A stretch of 52,702 bases of DNA from Tabrizicola soli (GCF_015999335.1 NZ_JAEACP010000027.1:1-52702), one strand, 5' to 3'. Counted from the first letter of the stretch, positions 33,444 through 41,789 are shown. Translations and numbers: made by a program. The notes: generated from the sequence alone by a model not told the origin.

Positions 33444-33486
33444 GGCCAGGTTCAATTGGCAACTTGAATTCAAGGGTAACGCGACA
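33444..33486. repeat. second TniABQ-type right end (orphan)
   Basis: GAATTCAAGGGTAACGCGAC followed by A at 33466-33486 matches the right end of the transposon at 14279-14299 at 17 of 21 positions and the left end, reversed, equally well. All of AACGCGACA is identical. Just inside it lies a second unit, GGCCAGGTTCAATTGGCAAC at 33444-33463, like the inner repeats of the element. The next five bases are CCTCC. No second left end or transposase gene is visible, so it is either a remnant of a related element or the distal end of a larger one. Confidence 0.65.
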
Positions 33487-33623
33487 CCTCCTGAACTAGA
33501 TTGTTCCATTGTGTGGTGATCATTAACTCCGGTCTCTCAATCGCCATTTGAAGCCGGAGACAGGGTTTTCTTGCGTCGCCGACTTGATGTTCTCGCGGAT
33601 GGCCAACCATAGTCGTCCCGTCA

Positions 33624-34469
33624 TCATCGCGCGATCTCGCCTGCCATCACAGCACGGCCATGAACGGCGAGCGTCGCCGTAAACCTCGGGCACCCGAACT
33701 GCCGGATGACATCGAGGACGCGCGCGTCGTAGGCGGCCTGCCCGATGAGCCGACACAGGTCTGAAGCGTGAAACTGCCGGTTGCCACTGGGTGCAGCCTT
33801 GATTTGGTCGTGCAACTCCCGCTCACGCGGATCAGGCGCTCGCTTCGCCGGCGTAGACGCTGCCTCCGGTCGGCTCACCGTACCGGCTGAGGTGCGCCAA
33901 CGGCGCATGAAGCCGAGGAGGAAGCCGGCCGGAACACTGTCGTTCCCGCGCGCCCGGTTGAAGGCTAGGAAGCGGTCCCAGATCACCTGCGTGTCGATGT
34001 TCCAGCAGGGCAGGGCCTTCTTTGCCGCCTTGATTAGCTCGGCCCAGCAGGTCTGGAAGACGTTCGATCCACCGCTAATGGTGATCTGCCCTGAGAATAC
34101 AGTTTTGTTATCTTCTCCTCTAGATAGTGATGTGTCGCCTGTGCCTGACTCAACATCCTGATTTTCATCCACGGCATCAAAGGCCGTGAAGCGGAAAAGC
34201 CAGGGGGCAAACTTGCCGTTTGGCTTCTCTCGTCTCAACTCCAGCTCGGACGCCTCGAGTTCAGCCAGCAGCTCGGTCAGGTATTGGCGTGAGATGCCCA
34301 TCTTGGACGCGAGATCAGCGAGGGTGAAGGCGGCCGTGCCTCGCGGCAGCCCGTTGTAGCCCTCCTTCCACGCGATGGCATCGAGGATGATGGTTGCTAG
34401 CTTGTGGGCGGAAACGGATAAGTCTGTCTGGGTGATCCGTCGCAGGATCAGGCCGGTCGTGGGTTCCAT
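33624..34469 (-). CDS. winged-helix plasmid protein (possible replication or regulatory protein)
   Basis: This 281-aa protein begins MEPTTGLILRRITQTDLSVS and has a winged-helix region near residues 47-80 (FTLADLASKMGISRQYLTEL) followed by FRFTAFDAVDENQDV. The middle is variable; the C-terminal part has helical sequence (HASDLCRLIGQAAYDARVLD). It resembles DNA-binding proteins found on alphaproteobacterial plasmids, sometimes annotated as RepA-type initiators, but I cannot confirm initiator function. The repABC replicon is elsewhere, so it could be an accessory replication gene or a transcriptional regulator. Two hairpins stand just upstream of its start. Confidence 0.6.
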   Translation of the reverse strand: MEPTTGLILRRITQTDLSVSAHKLATIILDAIAWKEGYNGLPRGTAAFTLADLASKMGISRQYLTELLAELEASELELRREKPNGKFAPWLFRFTAFDAVDENQDVESGTGDTSLSRGEDNKTVFSGQITISGGSNVFQTCWAELIKAAKKALPCWNIDTQVIWDRFLAFNRARGNDSVPAGFLLGFMRRWRTSAGTVSRPEAASTPAKRAPDPRERELHDQIKAAPSGNRQFHASDLCRLIGQAAYDARVLDVIRQFGCPRFTATLAVHGRAVMAGEIAR

Positions 34470-34523
34470 GGTCGATGTCTCCTATGAGAGACGACCCCAT
34501 GCCGAAAGCAAACAACATTCTTG

Positions 34524-34600
34524 CCAGCAAAACAACTTTGCTGGTTGCAGAGGTTCGGACGGTGCGCTAGAAGATCCTTGTTCACGGGTTCTTCTAGCGC
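34524..34600. promoter_or_regulatory. two strong hairpins upstream of the winged-helix gene
   Basis: CCAGCAAA at 34524-34531 pairs perfectly with TTTGCTGG at 34537-34544 around ACAAC. GCGCTAGAAGA at 34564-34574 pairs with TCTTCTAGCGC at 34590-34600, giving an 11-bp perfect stem with a longer imperfect interior. They occupy the 240-base gap between the gene at 33624-34469 and the stop at 34709. They could be regulatory RNA structures, an operator, or terminators of the gene coming from the right; none has a T-run. Confidence 0.45.
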
Positions 34601-34708
34601 GGCGTCAGGCTTTACGGTCTGGCGTCGTTTCCCTTTTCGGGTTCGGTGCACGGTCTCCGGTGCAAGGTGTGTTAGTGGCGGGCCTGCCCGATGTAGGCCC
34701 GGCCGGGT

Positions 34709-35365
34709 TCAGTAGCGGACCTCTTCGAAGCCGTAGTTGCCTTCATGATCGCGCCAGTCGACGAAGACCGAGCGGTAACTCACCCAGTTGCAGTGTCCGG
34801 TGTTGGGCAGATCGGAGGCGGGCGGCACCTGGGCGACGCTGGACCGGGTCCAGTGATAGTCGCCCTGGACCCCGTAGGAGCCGAGGCGCGTGGAGTCCGA
34901 GGTGATGCAGTCGCCGTCTCGGTTCCGGCGCTGGCTGAACTGGATGTGAAACACGCGGATGCTTCGGACGAAATCGAAGGCATCACCCGAGATGTCGATG
35001 TCAGCTTGCTCGTCTGACTGGACTTGGATCAGGGGTAGGGGAGCTTGCGGTACGCTGGCCTGAGGCGCCTCCTGGAAGGCGATGTCGTAAAGCCGTTCCA
35101 TCGGCGAGAGCGGGGCAGGGGCGTTGAACGACGCCCCCATCGGGCAACGCCAGATCTGCAAGGGAGGTTCGATCGGCCAAGGCGTGATCCGACGGATGAA
35201 GACTGCGCGTGCATGGGCACAGGGTGCGGATGCCGGCCAGCCACCTGCCAGGCAAAGCAAGATGGCGCAGTCGACCTGATAGGCCTGCGCCGGCTCGACC
35301 GACCCGACAAGGCTAGATACGGTGATGGCCGCGGTCGCCGCCGCGGTCCGGACGCTGTGCTTCAT
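34709..35365 (-). CDS. secreted conserved hypothetical protein, 218 aa
   Basis: A signal peptide is clear: MKHSVRTAAATAAITVSSLV leads to cleavage after PAQA. The mature part starts YQVDCAILLCLAGGWPAS and has four cysteines, in two of which a C-x4-C pattern is seen near the start. A C-terminal domain follows with RSIRVFHIQFSQRRNRDGDC and WTRSSVAQVPPASDLPNTGH. Proteins of this type occur beside T4SS genes on rhodobacterial plasmids. I chose the ATG at 35365; a start at 35401 would put extra residues before the signal peptide. Just upstream lies one copy of a 37-base element shared with the gene at 40715. Function unknown; probably periplasmic. Confidence 0.78.
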   Translation of the reverse strand: MKHSVRTAAATAAITVSSLVGSVEPAQAYQVDCAILLCLAGGWPASAPCAHARAVFIRRITPWPIEPPLQIWRCPMGASFNAPAPLSPMERLYDIAFQEAPQASVPQAPLPLIQVQSDEQADIDISGDAFDFVRSIRVFHIQFSQRRNRDGDCITSDSTRLGSYGVQGDYHWTRSSVAQVPPASDLPNTGHCNWVSYRSVFVDWRDHEGNYGFEEVRY

Positions 35366-35391
35366 GACGCTGACTCCCACTATAATGGTGC

Positions 35392-35428
35392 GGCGATACA
35401 AAACAACATGAACGATAGCAAGGTAATT
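35392..35428 (-). promoter_or_regulatory. 37-base shared upstream element, copy A
   Basis: On the minus strand this element contains CTTGCTATCGTTCATGTTGT and ends in TTGTATCGCC, 27 bases before the ATG at 35365. It matches copy B at 40617-40653, in inverted orientation on the molecule, at 34 of 37 positions. TTGCTA with TATCGC 17 bases later could be a weak promoter. I infer a common promoter/operator for the two outward-facing gene groups. Confidence 0.6.
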
Positions 35429-35664
35429 TCAGCGCGTCGGCTGCGATGTTATCCGCAGAAGGTGGCGCAGATGCCCGCCCAAAGCCTGATTTCGCTTCGA
35501 CGTACCGATTGGGCAGTTGCACCCACGGCCCATGCGCAAGCGGCCAGTAATCCGGCCAAGTTACCGGGCGTGTTCTCCGTATCTTGTCACGCAATACTAT
35601 GATAAACATCATTCTCGATGGAAGTTCGCACGGCCAGTGAAGCGGCCAAGGAGAAGGTCATTCG
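35429..35664. other. intergenic region upstream of the Fic gene
   Basis: Nothing here is a credible gene. A TATGAT at about 35600 and the AT-rich stretch around it could be part of a promoter for the Fic-SIR2-HerA genes, but no matching -35 box at the usual distance is obvious. A ribosome-binding site AGGAG lies at 35650-35654, before the start at 35665. The left limit of the defence cassette probably falls in this region. Confidence 0.4.
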
Positions 35665-36861
35665 ATGGTTCGCGACGATGGAGAGACGGTAGGCCTGTTC
35701 GAGCCACTCATGGTCTCGGAGGGCTCTCCCGCCCGCGCAGGCTTGAATGATCTCGTGCTTGAGTTGGCGGAGAAGTCCGCCGGCTTCCGCAGCAGCTTGC
35801 CTGTTTCAATGGCCGAGGCGCTTGCCAATCTCGTGCGGTCGATGAACTGTTACTATAGCAACCTCATCGAAGGGCATGACACCCATCCCGTCGACATCGA
35901 ACGTGCGATGCGGAACGACTACAGCGCCGATCCGAAAAAGCGAAACCTTCAGCTAGAAGCCAAGGCGCACATCGCTGTTCAGAAATGGATCGACGAAGAT
36001 GGCATGGCCGAACCACCAACAGCGCCCGCGTCGGTTATCGAACTACATAGCCGGTTTTGTGAGCTTTTGCCGCCCGAGCTTCTCTTCGTCGAAAGCCCAA
36101 AGACAGGTGAAAAGATCCCGGTAGTACCCGGCGAACTGCGCACCCGATACGTTGAAGTCGGGCGCCATGTCGCCATCAGCCCTGGTGCTGTTCCCCGCTT
36201 TCTGGAGCGGATGCACAAAGCCTACAGCCTTCCCGGCAGGATCGAACCGATCCTTGCCGCGGCTTGTGCTCATCACAGGCTTCTCTGGGTGCACCCATTC
36301 CTTGATGGGAATGGTCGCGTTGCCCGCCTGATGTCCTACGCAATGCTGCGCAAAACCCTCGATACGCGGGGACTGTGGTCCGTTGCGCGCGGGCTTGCGC
36401 GGCAGGAGGCAGCCTACAAGGAGCACCTCGCGGCGTGTGACGGCCCCCGCCGTGGCGATCGTGACGGACGGGGCACGCTCAGCGAGGCCGCCCTTGCCTC
36501 CTTCGCGCAGTTCTTCCTGCGCATCTGCGTTGACCAGATAGAGTTCATGGAAAGCCTGATGCGACCGGACCGGCTGCGCGACCGCATACTGATTTGGGCA
36601 GAAGAAGAGATGCGTGCTGGAGCGCTGCCACCAAAAGCGGATACTGTGCTGAAGGCTGTGCTCTATCAGGGGCAGATCGAGCGTGGGGAGGTCGAGACCA
36701 TCCTTGGCACCAGCGACCGCACTGCGCGGCGGGTGACATCTGCGCTCCTCGAAGCGGGCGCGCTTTCGTCAGCATCGATTCGTGCGCCGCTGAGACTGGC
36801 CTTCCCTGCCAAGTATGCCGGGCGGTGGATGCCGGGGCTGTTCCCAGAACGGGATGGGTGA
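35665..36861 (+). CDS. Fic-domain AMP-transferase
   Basis: This 398-aa protein has the Fic active-site motif HPFLDGNGRVARLM near residues 211-224, complete with catalytic histidine and the GNGR phosphate loop. An N-terminal inhibitory helix lies near residues 64-70 (SNLIEG, with the glutamate that blocks ATP), which makes it a self-regulated class II Fic protein. A C-terminal winged-helix region is present (RGEVETILGTSDRTARRVTS). It transfers AMP, or another nucleotide moiety, to a hydroxyl of a target protein. SoFic-type proteins of this layout have been reported in anti-phage defence. It is followed by the SIR2 gene after only 51 bases in the same direction. Confidence 0.93.
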   Translation: MVRDDGETVGLFEPLMVSEGSPARAGLNDLVLELAEKSAGFRSSLPVSMAEALANLVRSMNCYYSNLIEGHDTHPVDIERAMRNDYSADPKKRNLQLEAKAHIAVQKWIDEDGMAEPPTAPASVIELHSRFCELLPPELLFVESPKTGEKIPVVPGELRTRYVEVGRHVAISPGAVPRFLERMHKAYSLPGRIEPILAAACAHHRLLWVHPFLDGNGRVARLMSYAMLRKTLDTRGLWSVARGLARQEAAYKEHLAACDGPRRGDRDGRGTLSEAALASFAQFFLRICVDQIEFMESLMRPDRLRDRILIWAEEEMRAGALPPKADTVLKAVLYQGQIERGEVETILGTSDRTARRVTSALLEAGALSSASIRAPLRLAFPAKYAGRWMPGLFPERDG

Positions 36862-36912
36862 GAGAATGACGTGCGGCCCAATAGCGATCAAAGAGCAATT
36901 TGAGGTAGAGAA

Positions 36913-38202
36913 TTGATTAATTTCAGAAAAGGAAGCAAAGACGAGTTTGCCAAGCTTCCCCCAGAAGCAGGGTTTCTCGAGCGCGCTGATATTATCCGGC
37001 GGCATCTGGCAGAGGTATTTGGCTCCAAGAACCTCTCTTTTCTCATTGGCTCCGGTTGCTCGTCTTACATGCATGATGGCAATGAGCTTGGCATTCCGAC
37101 GATGGGACCGCTTGCGGCGGAATTCCAGACAACGCTTCAGGGTATGCCTGGTCTCCCCGGCGTCGGTGTCTTTGTCACGGCTGAACAACGAGATGCGATC
37201 AAGGACCGGCTTGGTATCGACCTAGCGCACGAAGACTTCCAAAAAAACCTTGAGCGCATGATGGAAGTGCTTATGACAGCGCAGCAATTCTGTAAGACGA
37301 GCGCCAAGATTGAGTTTCGGGAAGCTCTTGAGACCGTCGAAGCTGTCATCGCGGGCGTAAAAAAATTCATCCTTCAGAAATGCACCGAGGGACGTTTTGC
37401 CTACGGCGATGAGACCGTCGTGACGCTATACCGGCGCTTCTATCAGTCGCTGGCGACTCGATCCCGTGGGTTAGTGCCGCCTTGGGTTTTCACCACGAAC
37501 TACGACCTGTTCAACGAGCGGGCGATGGACCGATCCGCCATCCCCTATTCCAACGGGTTTTCGGGCACGGTCGAGCGTCGTTTTAACCCTTCCACATACC
37601 GCCGCGCACTGGCCGAGCAGCTAGATATTTCGTCCAAGAGGTGGGCCGCGGTCGATGGATATGTCCACTTCTGCAAGCTCCATGGGTCTGTAAACTGGAC
37701 GGAAGAGGAGACGGGTCTTTTCCCAATCCGGGAGTCTGCCGAAAAGCTCGACCCTGCGCAGGATCGCGTCATGATCTATCCGACGCCCTCGAAGCAGACG
37801 GCGAGTTTTGGCTCGCCCTACTCGGATATGTTTCGGGAGTTTCAGCGCCAGATTGTCCAGGACCAAAGCGTTCTCTTCGTGATGGGGTTTAGCTTCGGCG
37901 ACGAGCACATCAATAACATTATTTTTCAAGGACTGACCCTACCAGGCTTCCGCCTCATCGCTTTCCTCAACCCTGACGATGCCAACAATCCCGTGACTAA
38001 AGAGCTCGCAGCCCTAGGCGACCCAAGGATTTCCTTCATCTGGGGTAGCGACGAAGAGACTGGCAAGAAGGCGCACTACTTCGACAGTATCGTGAAGGAC
38101 TTGTTGCCAACGAGCGCTGACCAGAAAGAAGAGCAGGCTATCGAAAAGGTCTTCAAGAAGCTGCTATCCAAGCAGCAGGGTGGCGAAAATGGCGAGGGAT
38201 GA
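36913..38202 (+). CDS. SIR2-family NAD-degrading effector of a SIR2-HerA system
   Basis: This 429-aa protein has a SIR2 fold: LSFLIGSGCSSYM near residues 41-53 replaces the GAGxS motif, WVFTTNYDLFNE near 191-202 gives the TxND element, and KLHGSVNW near 255-262 supplies the catalytic histidine (H257). Near the end is VLFVMGFSFGDEHINNII, typical of defence SIR2 proteins such as those in SIR2-HerA and ThsA. In known systems this domain hydrolyses NAD+ on phage infection and stops growth. The start is a TTG at 36913 with GAGGTAGAG upstream; no in-frame ATG fits. It overlaps the HerA gene by 23 bases. Codon and base use appear lower in GC than the T4SS genes. Confidence 0.9.
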   Translation: MINFRKGSKDEFAKLPPEAGFLERADIIRRHLAEVFGSKNLSFLIGSGCSSYMHDGNELGIPTMGPLAAEFQTTLQGMPGLPGVGVFVTAEQRDAIKDRLGIDLAHEDFQKNLERMMEVLMTAQQFCKTSAKIEFREALETVEAVIAGVKKFILQKCTEGRFAYGDETVVTLYRRFYQSLATRSRGLVPPWVFTTNYDLFNERAMDRSAIPYSNGFSGTVERRFNPSTYRRALAEQLDISSKRWAAVDGYVHFCKLHGSVNWTEEETGLFPIRESAEKLDPAQDRVMIYPTPSKQTASFGSPYSDMFREFQRQIVQDQSVLFVMGFSFGDEHINNIIFQGLTLPGFRLIAFLNPDDANNPVTKELAALGDPRISFIWGSDEETGKKAHYFDSIVKDLLPTSADQKEEQAIEKVFKKLLSKQQGGENGEG

Positions 38203-40201
38203 TGCAAGCCGTGCCATAGGCAAGATAGTAAGCGTTTCAGCGGATCGCTTGGTCGTCGAGCTACATCGTGGCAGCGATAACTTCACGGTCGTTGGCTTTG
38301 ACGACGTCCACTATGTCGCGACCTTGGGATCATATCTCATGGTGCCGACCCAATCCGAGTATGTCGTCTTGGAGGTTATCGGCCTCAACGAAAAGGATTT
38401 TTCGCGAGCCTATGGCAGCGGCCCAGAAATGGACAAAGCCACAGCGGCAAAATTCCTCGATGTGGTCCCCGTTGGTTCTATGCCTGTCCAGGGAGGCTCC
38501 TTCAAGTTCGGTGTCTCGACGTTTCCCCCGCTCTATGCAGACGCCCTCTATGCGCGTGATGAAGACCTAGACCGCATCTTCAACGTGGAGCAGCCGGCAG
38601 ATAGACAGACAAAGATCGATGCTAATGGCGCTGCAAAGGAGGGAACGGTTCCCCATACGATCGAAATAGGCACCTCGGCCGTGTTCAAAGACTACCCTGT
38701 TAAGGCGCAGCTTGATGCCCTGTTCGGGGGGCACGTCGCCATTCTTGGCAATACTGGAAGCGGAAAATCTTGCACGGTTGCCTCGATTTTTCAGTCTGTT
38801 TTCATGAAGCCAGACGACTTCGGAGCACTTGGCGCGGCTTTTGTGATCTTTGATGTCAATGGCGAGTATCGACAGGCGCTCGACAACCTGCCGTTGTCGA
38901 TCCATTCGAGCTATCTCAAAGCCACGGATCCCGGCGCAGAGATAGAGGATTCAACGAGGAGCATCTTGGGAAGCGAAGGAATAAGCCGCTTCCGGCTGCC
39001 GCACTGGTTCATGACAGTTGATGAGTGGGCGCTTCTTTTGCGCGCCAGCGACCGATCACAGCAGCCCGCGCTTCGAACTGCACTCGGCCTAACTACCCTC
39101 TTCGCAGGGAAGGAGGATGGTGTCGTTGAGGGCAACGGCGGGATCGCGGCCATCCGAAACCACGTCCTTGCCAAAATTGTCCTCGCGATCCTACAAAGTG
39201 ATGCAAGCAGCGCCAGCAAGTCAGACCGTATTTTGTCGATTCTTGCATCGTTCAATACGCAGGACATCAGCATCGCAGCTATCAGGCAGCGAGTCGGCGT
39301 GAATTATGGACAGCTCGCCGACGCTGAAGGGCTGGCAGAGTTTCTGTCGAACTTTGTCCAGGAAGAGCCTGTCCTACCAACCTATGCGAACAAGCCGTTC
39401 ACCTTTGACAGGCTACTTGCGGCGCTCGATCTTGCGCTTCACTACGAGGAGGCAAACGGAAACAAGCAGATACGCGACTACTGCTCGCAAATGGTGACGC
39501 GCTTGAAGTCGGTTTCCGATAACCCTGATTTCGAATTTTTGCGGGCGGCAGTCGAGAATCTTGAAGATCACGATATAGAGCCAACCCACTTCGTGGATCG
39601 GCTTTTGGGAATTGCCAGGCAAGGGGAAAACTACCGGAAGGAACGGCAGCTTTGCATCATCGACCTGAACGATGCTTCGGACGAGATCGTCGAACTAGCC
39701 TCTGCCGTTGTTGCACGGCTGATCTTCGACCGGATGCGCCGCTCGACGCCCCGAAACAAGATGCCTGTCCATCTAATCCTTGAAGAAGCGCACCGCTACA
39801 TCTCTGAGCGCCCGAGCCGCTTTGCCATTGACGCGGGCATAACCTTTCAGCGGATTGCCAAAGAGGGCCGGAAATACGGGGCTTTCTTGATTGTGGCTTC
39901 GCAACGACCGAGCGAGCTCTCAAAGACGGTCCTCTCCCAGTGCAACAACTTCATCATTCATCGAATTCAAAATCCTGACGACCTCTCGCAGATCAAGCAG
40001 ATGACGCCATTTATTTCTGAGACTGTTCTGAGGCGGCTTCCATCTCTGCCGAAGCAACATGCTTTGATTTTTGGGAGCGCAGTGAAAATCCCAACGACCT
40101 TCCGAGTTCGGGACGCTAATCCTACGCCTAACAGCGACGATGCACAGGTTCGAGACCTTTGGTATGTCCCACAAAATCCAAAACTTGGTTGGAGCTCGTA
40201 G
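38180..40201 (+). CDS. HerA-type hexameric ATPase of a SIR2-HerA system
   Basis: This 673-aa HerA/FtsK-family protein has an N-terminal HAS-barrel (residues about 8-135), Walker A AILGNTGSGKSCTVA at 187-201, and Walker B VHLILEEAHRYISERPS near 533-549. It also has the conserved segment FLIVASQRPSELSKTVLSQC near 571-590. HerA assembles as a hexamer around DNA; with SIR2 it forms the two-gene anti-phage module in which HerA ring formation activates or controls NADase and nuclease activity. The start may be the GTG at 38180 or the ATG at 38189; both lie in the SIR2 frame overlap. It is the last gene of the group; the next gene is on the opposite strand. Confidence 0.92.
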   Translation: MAKMARDDASRAIGKIVSVSADRLVVELHRGSDNFTVVGFDDVHYVATLGSYLMVPTQSEYVVLEVIGLNEKDFSRAYGSGPEMDKATAAKFLDVVPVGSMPVQGGSFKFGVSTFPPLYADALYARDEDLDRIFNVEQPADRQTKIDANGAAKEGTVPHTIEIGTSAVFKDYPVKAQLDALFGGHVAILGNTGSGKSCTVASIFQSVFMKPDDFGALGAAFVIFDVNGEYRQALDNLPLSIHSSYLKATDPGAEIEDSTRSILGSEGISRFRLPHWFMTVDEWALLLRASDRSQQPALRTALGLTTLFAGKEDGVVEGNGGIAAIRNHVLAKIVLAILQSDASSASKSDRILSILASFNTQDISIAAIRQRVGVNYGQLADAEGLAEFLSNFVQEEPVLPTYANKPFTFDRLLAALDLALHYEEANGNKQIRDYCSQMVTRLKSVSDNPDFEFLRAAVENLEDHDIEPTHFVDRLLGIARQGENYRKERQLCIIDLNDASDEIVELASAVVARLIFDRMRRSTPRNKMPVHLILEEAHRYISERPSRFAIDAGITFQRIAKEGRKYGAFLIVASQRPSELSKTVLSQCNNFIIHRIQNPDDLSQIKQMTPFISETVLRRLPSLPKQHALIFGSAVKIPTTFRVRDANPTPNSDDAQVRDLWYVPQNPKLGWSS

Positions 40202-40248
40202 CCAAAGCTCGTCGATCTGGATGCCTTTCAGAAAGAAGCGGAGCGCAT

Positions 40249-40524
40249 TTACTCGACAGCATTCAGGAACGTGGCATAGTCATCGCTGACCTCGCGAGCC
40301 TCCATGAATGTGCGGGCGCGTTCATCATCGAGGCAGCGGAAATAATCCTGCACGTCGGCGATATAGGCCTCAAAATCCCCCCGGATCAGATCCGCGTAGG
40401 CGCGCATGTCTTCGCGTGACGCAGGCAGGAACGGGCGCTCCGGCGGGGTGCAGGCGTGAGCCTGACCACCCGCCACGAGCACGGTGATCAGCAGCGCTAG
40501 AGGGATGTTGCACGCACAGGTCAT
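40249..40524 (-). CDS. small secreted hypothetical protein, 91 aa
   Basis: A signal peptide is seen (MTCACNIPLALLITVLVAGG, cleavage after AHA) and the mature part CTPPERPFLPASREDMRAYA is acidic with one further cysteine in DYFRCLDDERA. I do not recognise a family by name, but proteins of this type are regular companions of VirB operons on rhodobacterial plasmids. The gene is convergent with HerA and divergent from the gene at 40715. It probably marks the start of the original backbone after the defence cassette. Confidence 0.68.
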   Translation of the reverse strand: MTCACNIPLALLITVLVAGGQAHACTPPERPFLPASREDMRAYADLIRGDFEAYIADVQDYFRCLDDERARTFMEAREVSDDYATFLNAVE

Positions 40525-40616
40525 GTGCAGGGCAAAACTCCTTTGCCGCCTTTAAGATCACGATTTTGTCAGGTATCACTGTTATCGGAGCAAGGCGATC
40601 TTCGTCAAGTCGTTTT

Positions 40617-40653
40617 AATTGTCTTGCTATCGTTCATGTTGTCTTGTATCGCC
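40617..40653 (+). promoter_or_regulatory. 37-base shared upstream element, copy B
   Basis: This copy contains CTTGCTATCGTTCATGTTGT and TTGTATCGCC and begins about 100 bases upstream of the ATG at 40715. It is the inverted counterpart of 35392-35428, with three mismatches in 37. It probably drives the 121-aa gene and perhaps the VirB operon. Confidence 0.6.
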
Positions 40654-40714
40654 CACGGTGTTGCGACTCCGTGGGCCCGAGACTGCATCCAGGCAGAAAA
40701 GGGACCTGAAGCGG

Positions 40715-41080
40715 ATGGCCATGATAGAAGAAGCCCCGAATGTGGTTACAGAAGACGGACTGCGCGGCCTGCTTGCCGAAGGCTACCTCATCGAGGTGGT
40801 CTGCAAGGAAGGGGCCGAGAAGCGCCACAACAGTTGGTACGGCGCGTGGGTCATCCGGGCCGTTGCACCGGATGGGCGCGACGACAAGATGCTGGTCACC
40901 AGCCGAAGCGTCCTCAAGCTGCGCGATTTCAAGACCATCGTCGGCCTTGTCAGCTTCCTTGCCGACATGGGTTGCACGACCGCCAGCATCCCGCTCATTG
41001 AAGGCGCCCGCGAACGTCACGCAGCACCCGGGCGCACGTCCGAGCCGCGGACCGGCCCGGTTCTGGTCAAGGACAACTGA
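40715..41080 (+). CDS. conserved hypothetical protein ahead of the VirB operon, 121 aa
   Basis: The protein starts MAMIEEAPNVVTEDGLRGLL. The middle has NSWYGAWVIRAVAPDGRDDK and the C-terminal part SRSVLKLRDFKTIVGLVSFL, all soluble. I do not recognise a function. The ATG at 40715 is preceded by a weak purine-rich stretch. It is the first plus-strand gene after the shared element at 40617 and its end overlaps, or nearly overlaps, the start of the VirB1-like gene, so it probably belongs to the T4SS operon as a regulatory or accessory protein. Confidence 0.7.
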   Translation: MAMIEEAPNVVTEDGLRGLLAEGYLIEVVCKEGAEKRHNSWYGAWVIRAVAPDGRDDKMLVTSRSVLKLRDFKTIVGLVSFLADMGCTTASIPLIEGARERHAAPGRTSEPRTGPVLVKDN

Positions 41081-41789
41081 CCGCGCGTTTGCGCTCGTCG
41101 TTGCACTGGGTACAGGTGTTTGTTCCGCACCCTTGGCCCTTGCCGACGGTTTCATCTTCCAGGTCAGCCCTGATGGCCGACTGATCGACACCGCCGAGAC
41201 TGCGAGCACCTTGCGCTCGTTCACTGGCGAAGAAGATGCCCAGAATGGGCCCCTTCCAGATCGTCTCTTTCTCTTTGCAGCACCGCAGTCCCGTGGGAAT
41301 GATGCTCCCCTGAGCGATGTGACAGCTGCCGCAGCGATCGCCCCGCGCGCCGTCCGCGCCTCCCCCGAAATCCTCCACGCCATTGAGACCACGGCGCTGC
41401 GCTATGGCAGCCATGACGCCCTGCGTCAGGCGGGCCTGTCGGTCACTGATTGGGCGCTGTTCTACCGCGCCAATATCGAGGTCGAGAGCGCGTACAATCC
41501 CGGCGCGCGCAGCCCCGTCGGCGCCATCGGACTCGGCCAGCTGATGCCCGATACCGCGCGCGATCTCGGCGTTGATCCCCATGACATCGCCCAGAACCTC
41601 GACGGCTCGGCGCGTTACCTTCTGATGATGCTTGAGCAGTTCGGCGATCCCGAGCTGGCGCTTGCGGCGTACAATGCCGGTCCCCATGCGGTCACCCGCC
41701 ATGGCGGCATTCCCCCCTTTCGAGAAACCCAAGGCCATGTGGCCCGTGTGACAGCCGTGTTCCAGCGGCTGAGAGGAGACCTTTCGTGA
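40998..41789 (+). CDS. virB1: VirB1-like lytic transglycosylase
   Basis: The domain from about residue 115 has IEVESAYNPGARSPVGAIGL and GQLMPDTARDLGV, with the catalytic glutamate in the E-S-x-Y/F-N motif, and AAYNAGPHAVTRHGG. This is the lytic transglycosylase fold that cuts peptidoglycan for T4SS assembly. A signal peptide ALVVALGTGVCSAPLALA is seen, but no ATG or GTG stands just before it. The only in-frame start near is a TTG at 40998, which would add an unusual 30-residue n-region and overlap the preceding gene, so the true start is unresolved. The stop overlaps the GTG of virB2. Confidence 0.8.
   Translation: MKAPANVTQHPGARPSRGPARFWSRTTDRAFALVVALGTGVCSAPLALADGFIFQVSPDGRLIDTAETASTLRSFTGEEDAQNGPLPDRLFLFAAPQSRGNDAPLSDVTAAAAIAPRAVRASPEILHAIETTALRYGSHDALRQAGLSVTDWALFYRANIEVESAYNPGARSPVGAIGLGQLMPDTARDLGVDPHDIAQNLDGSARYLLMMLEQFGDPELALAAYNAGPHAVTRHGGIPPFRETQGHVARVTAVFQRLRGDLS

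Noticed and set aside
35665-36861. Fic as the toxin of a Fic-antitoxin pair
   Set aside because: The inhibitory S-x-x-x-E-G helix is in the same polypeptide and no small antitoxin gene precedes it.
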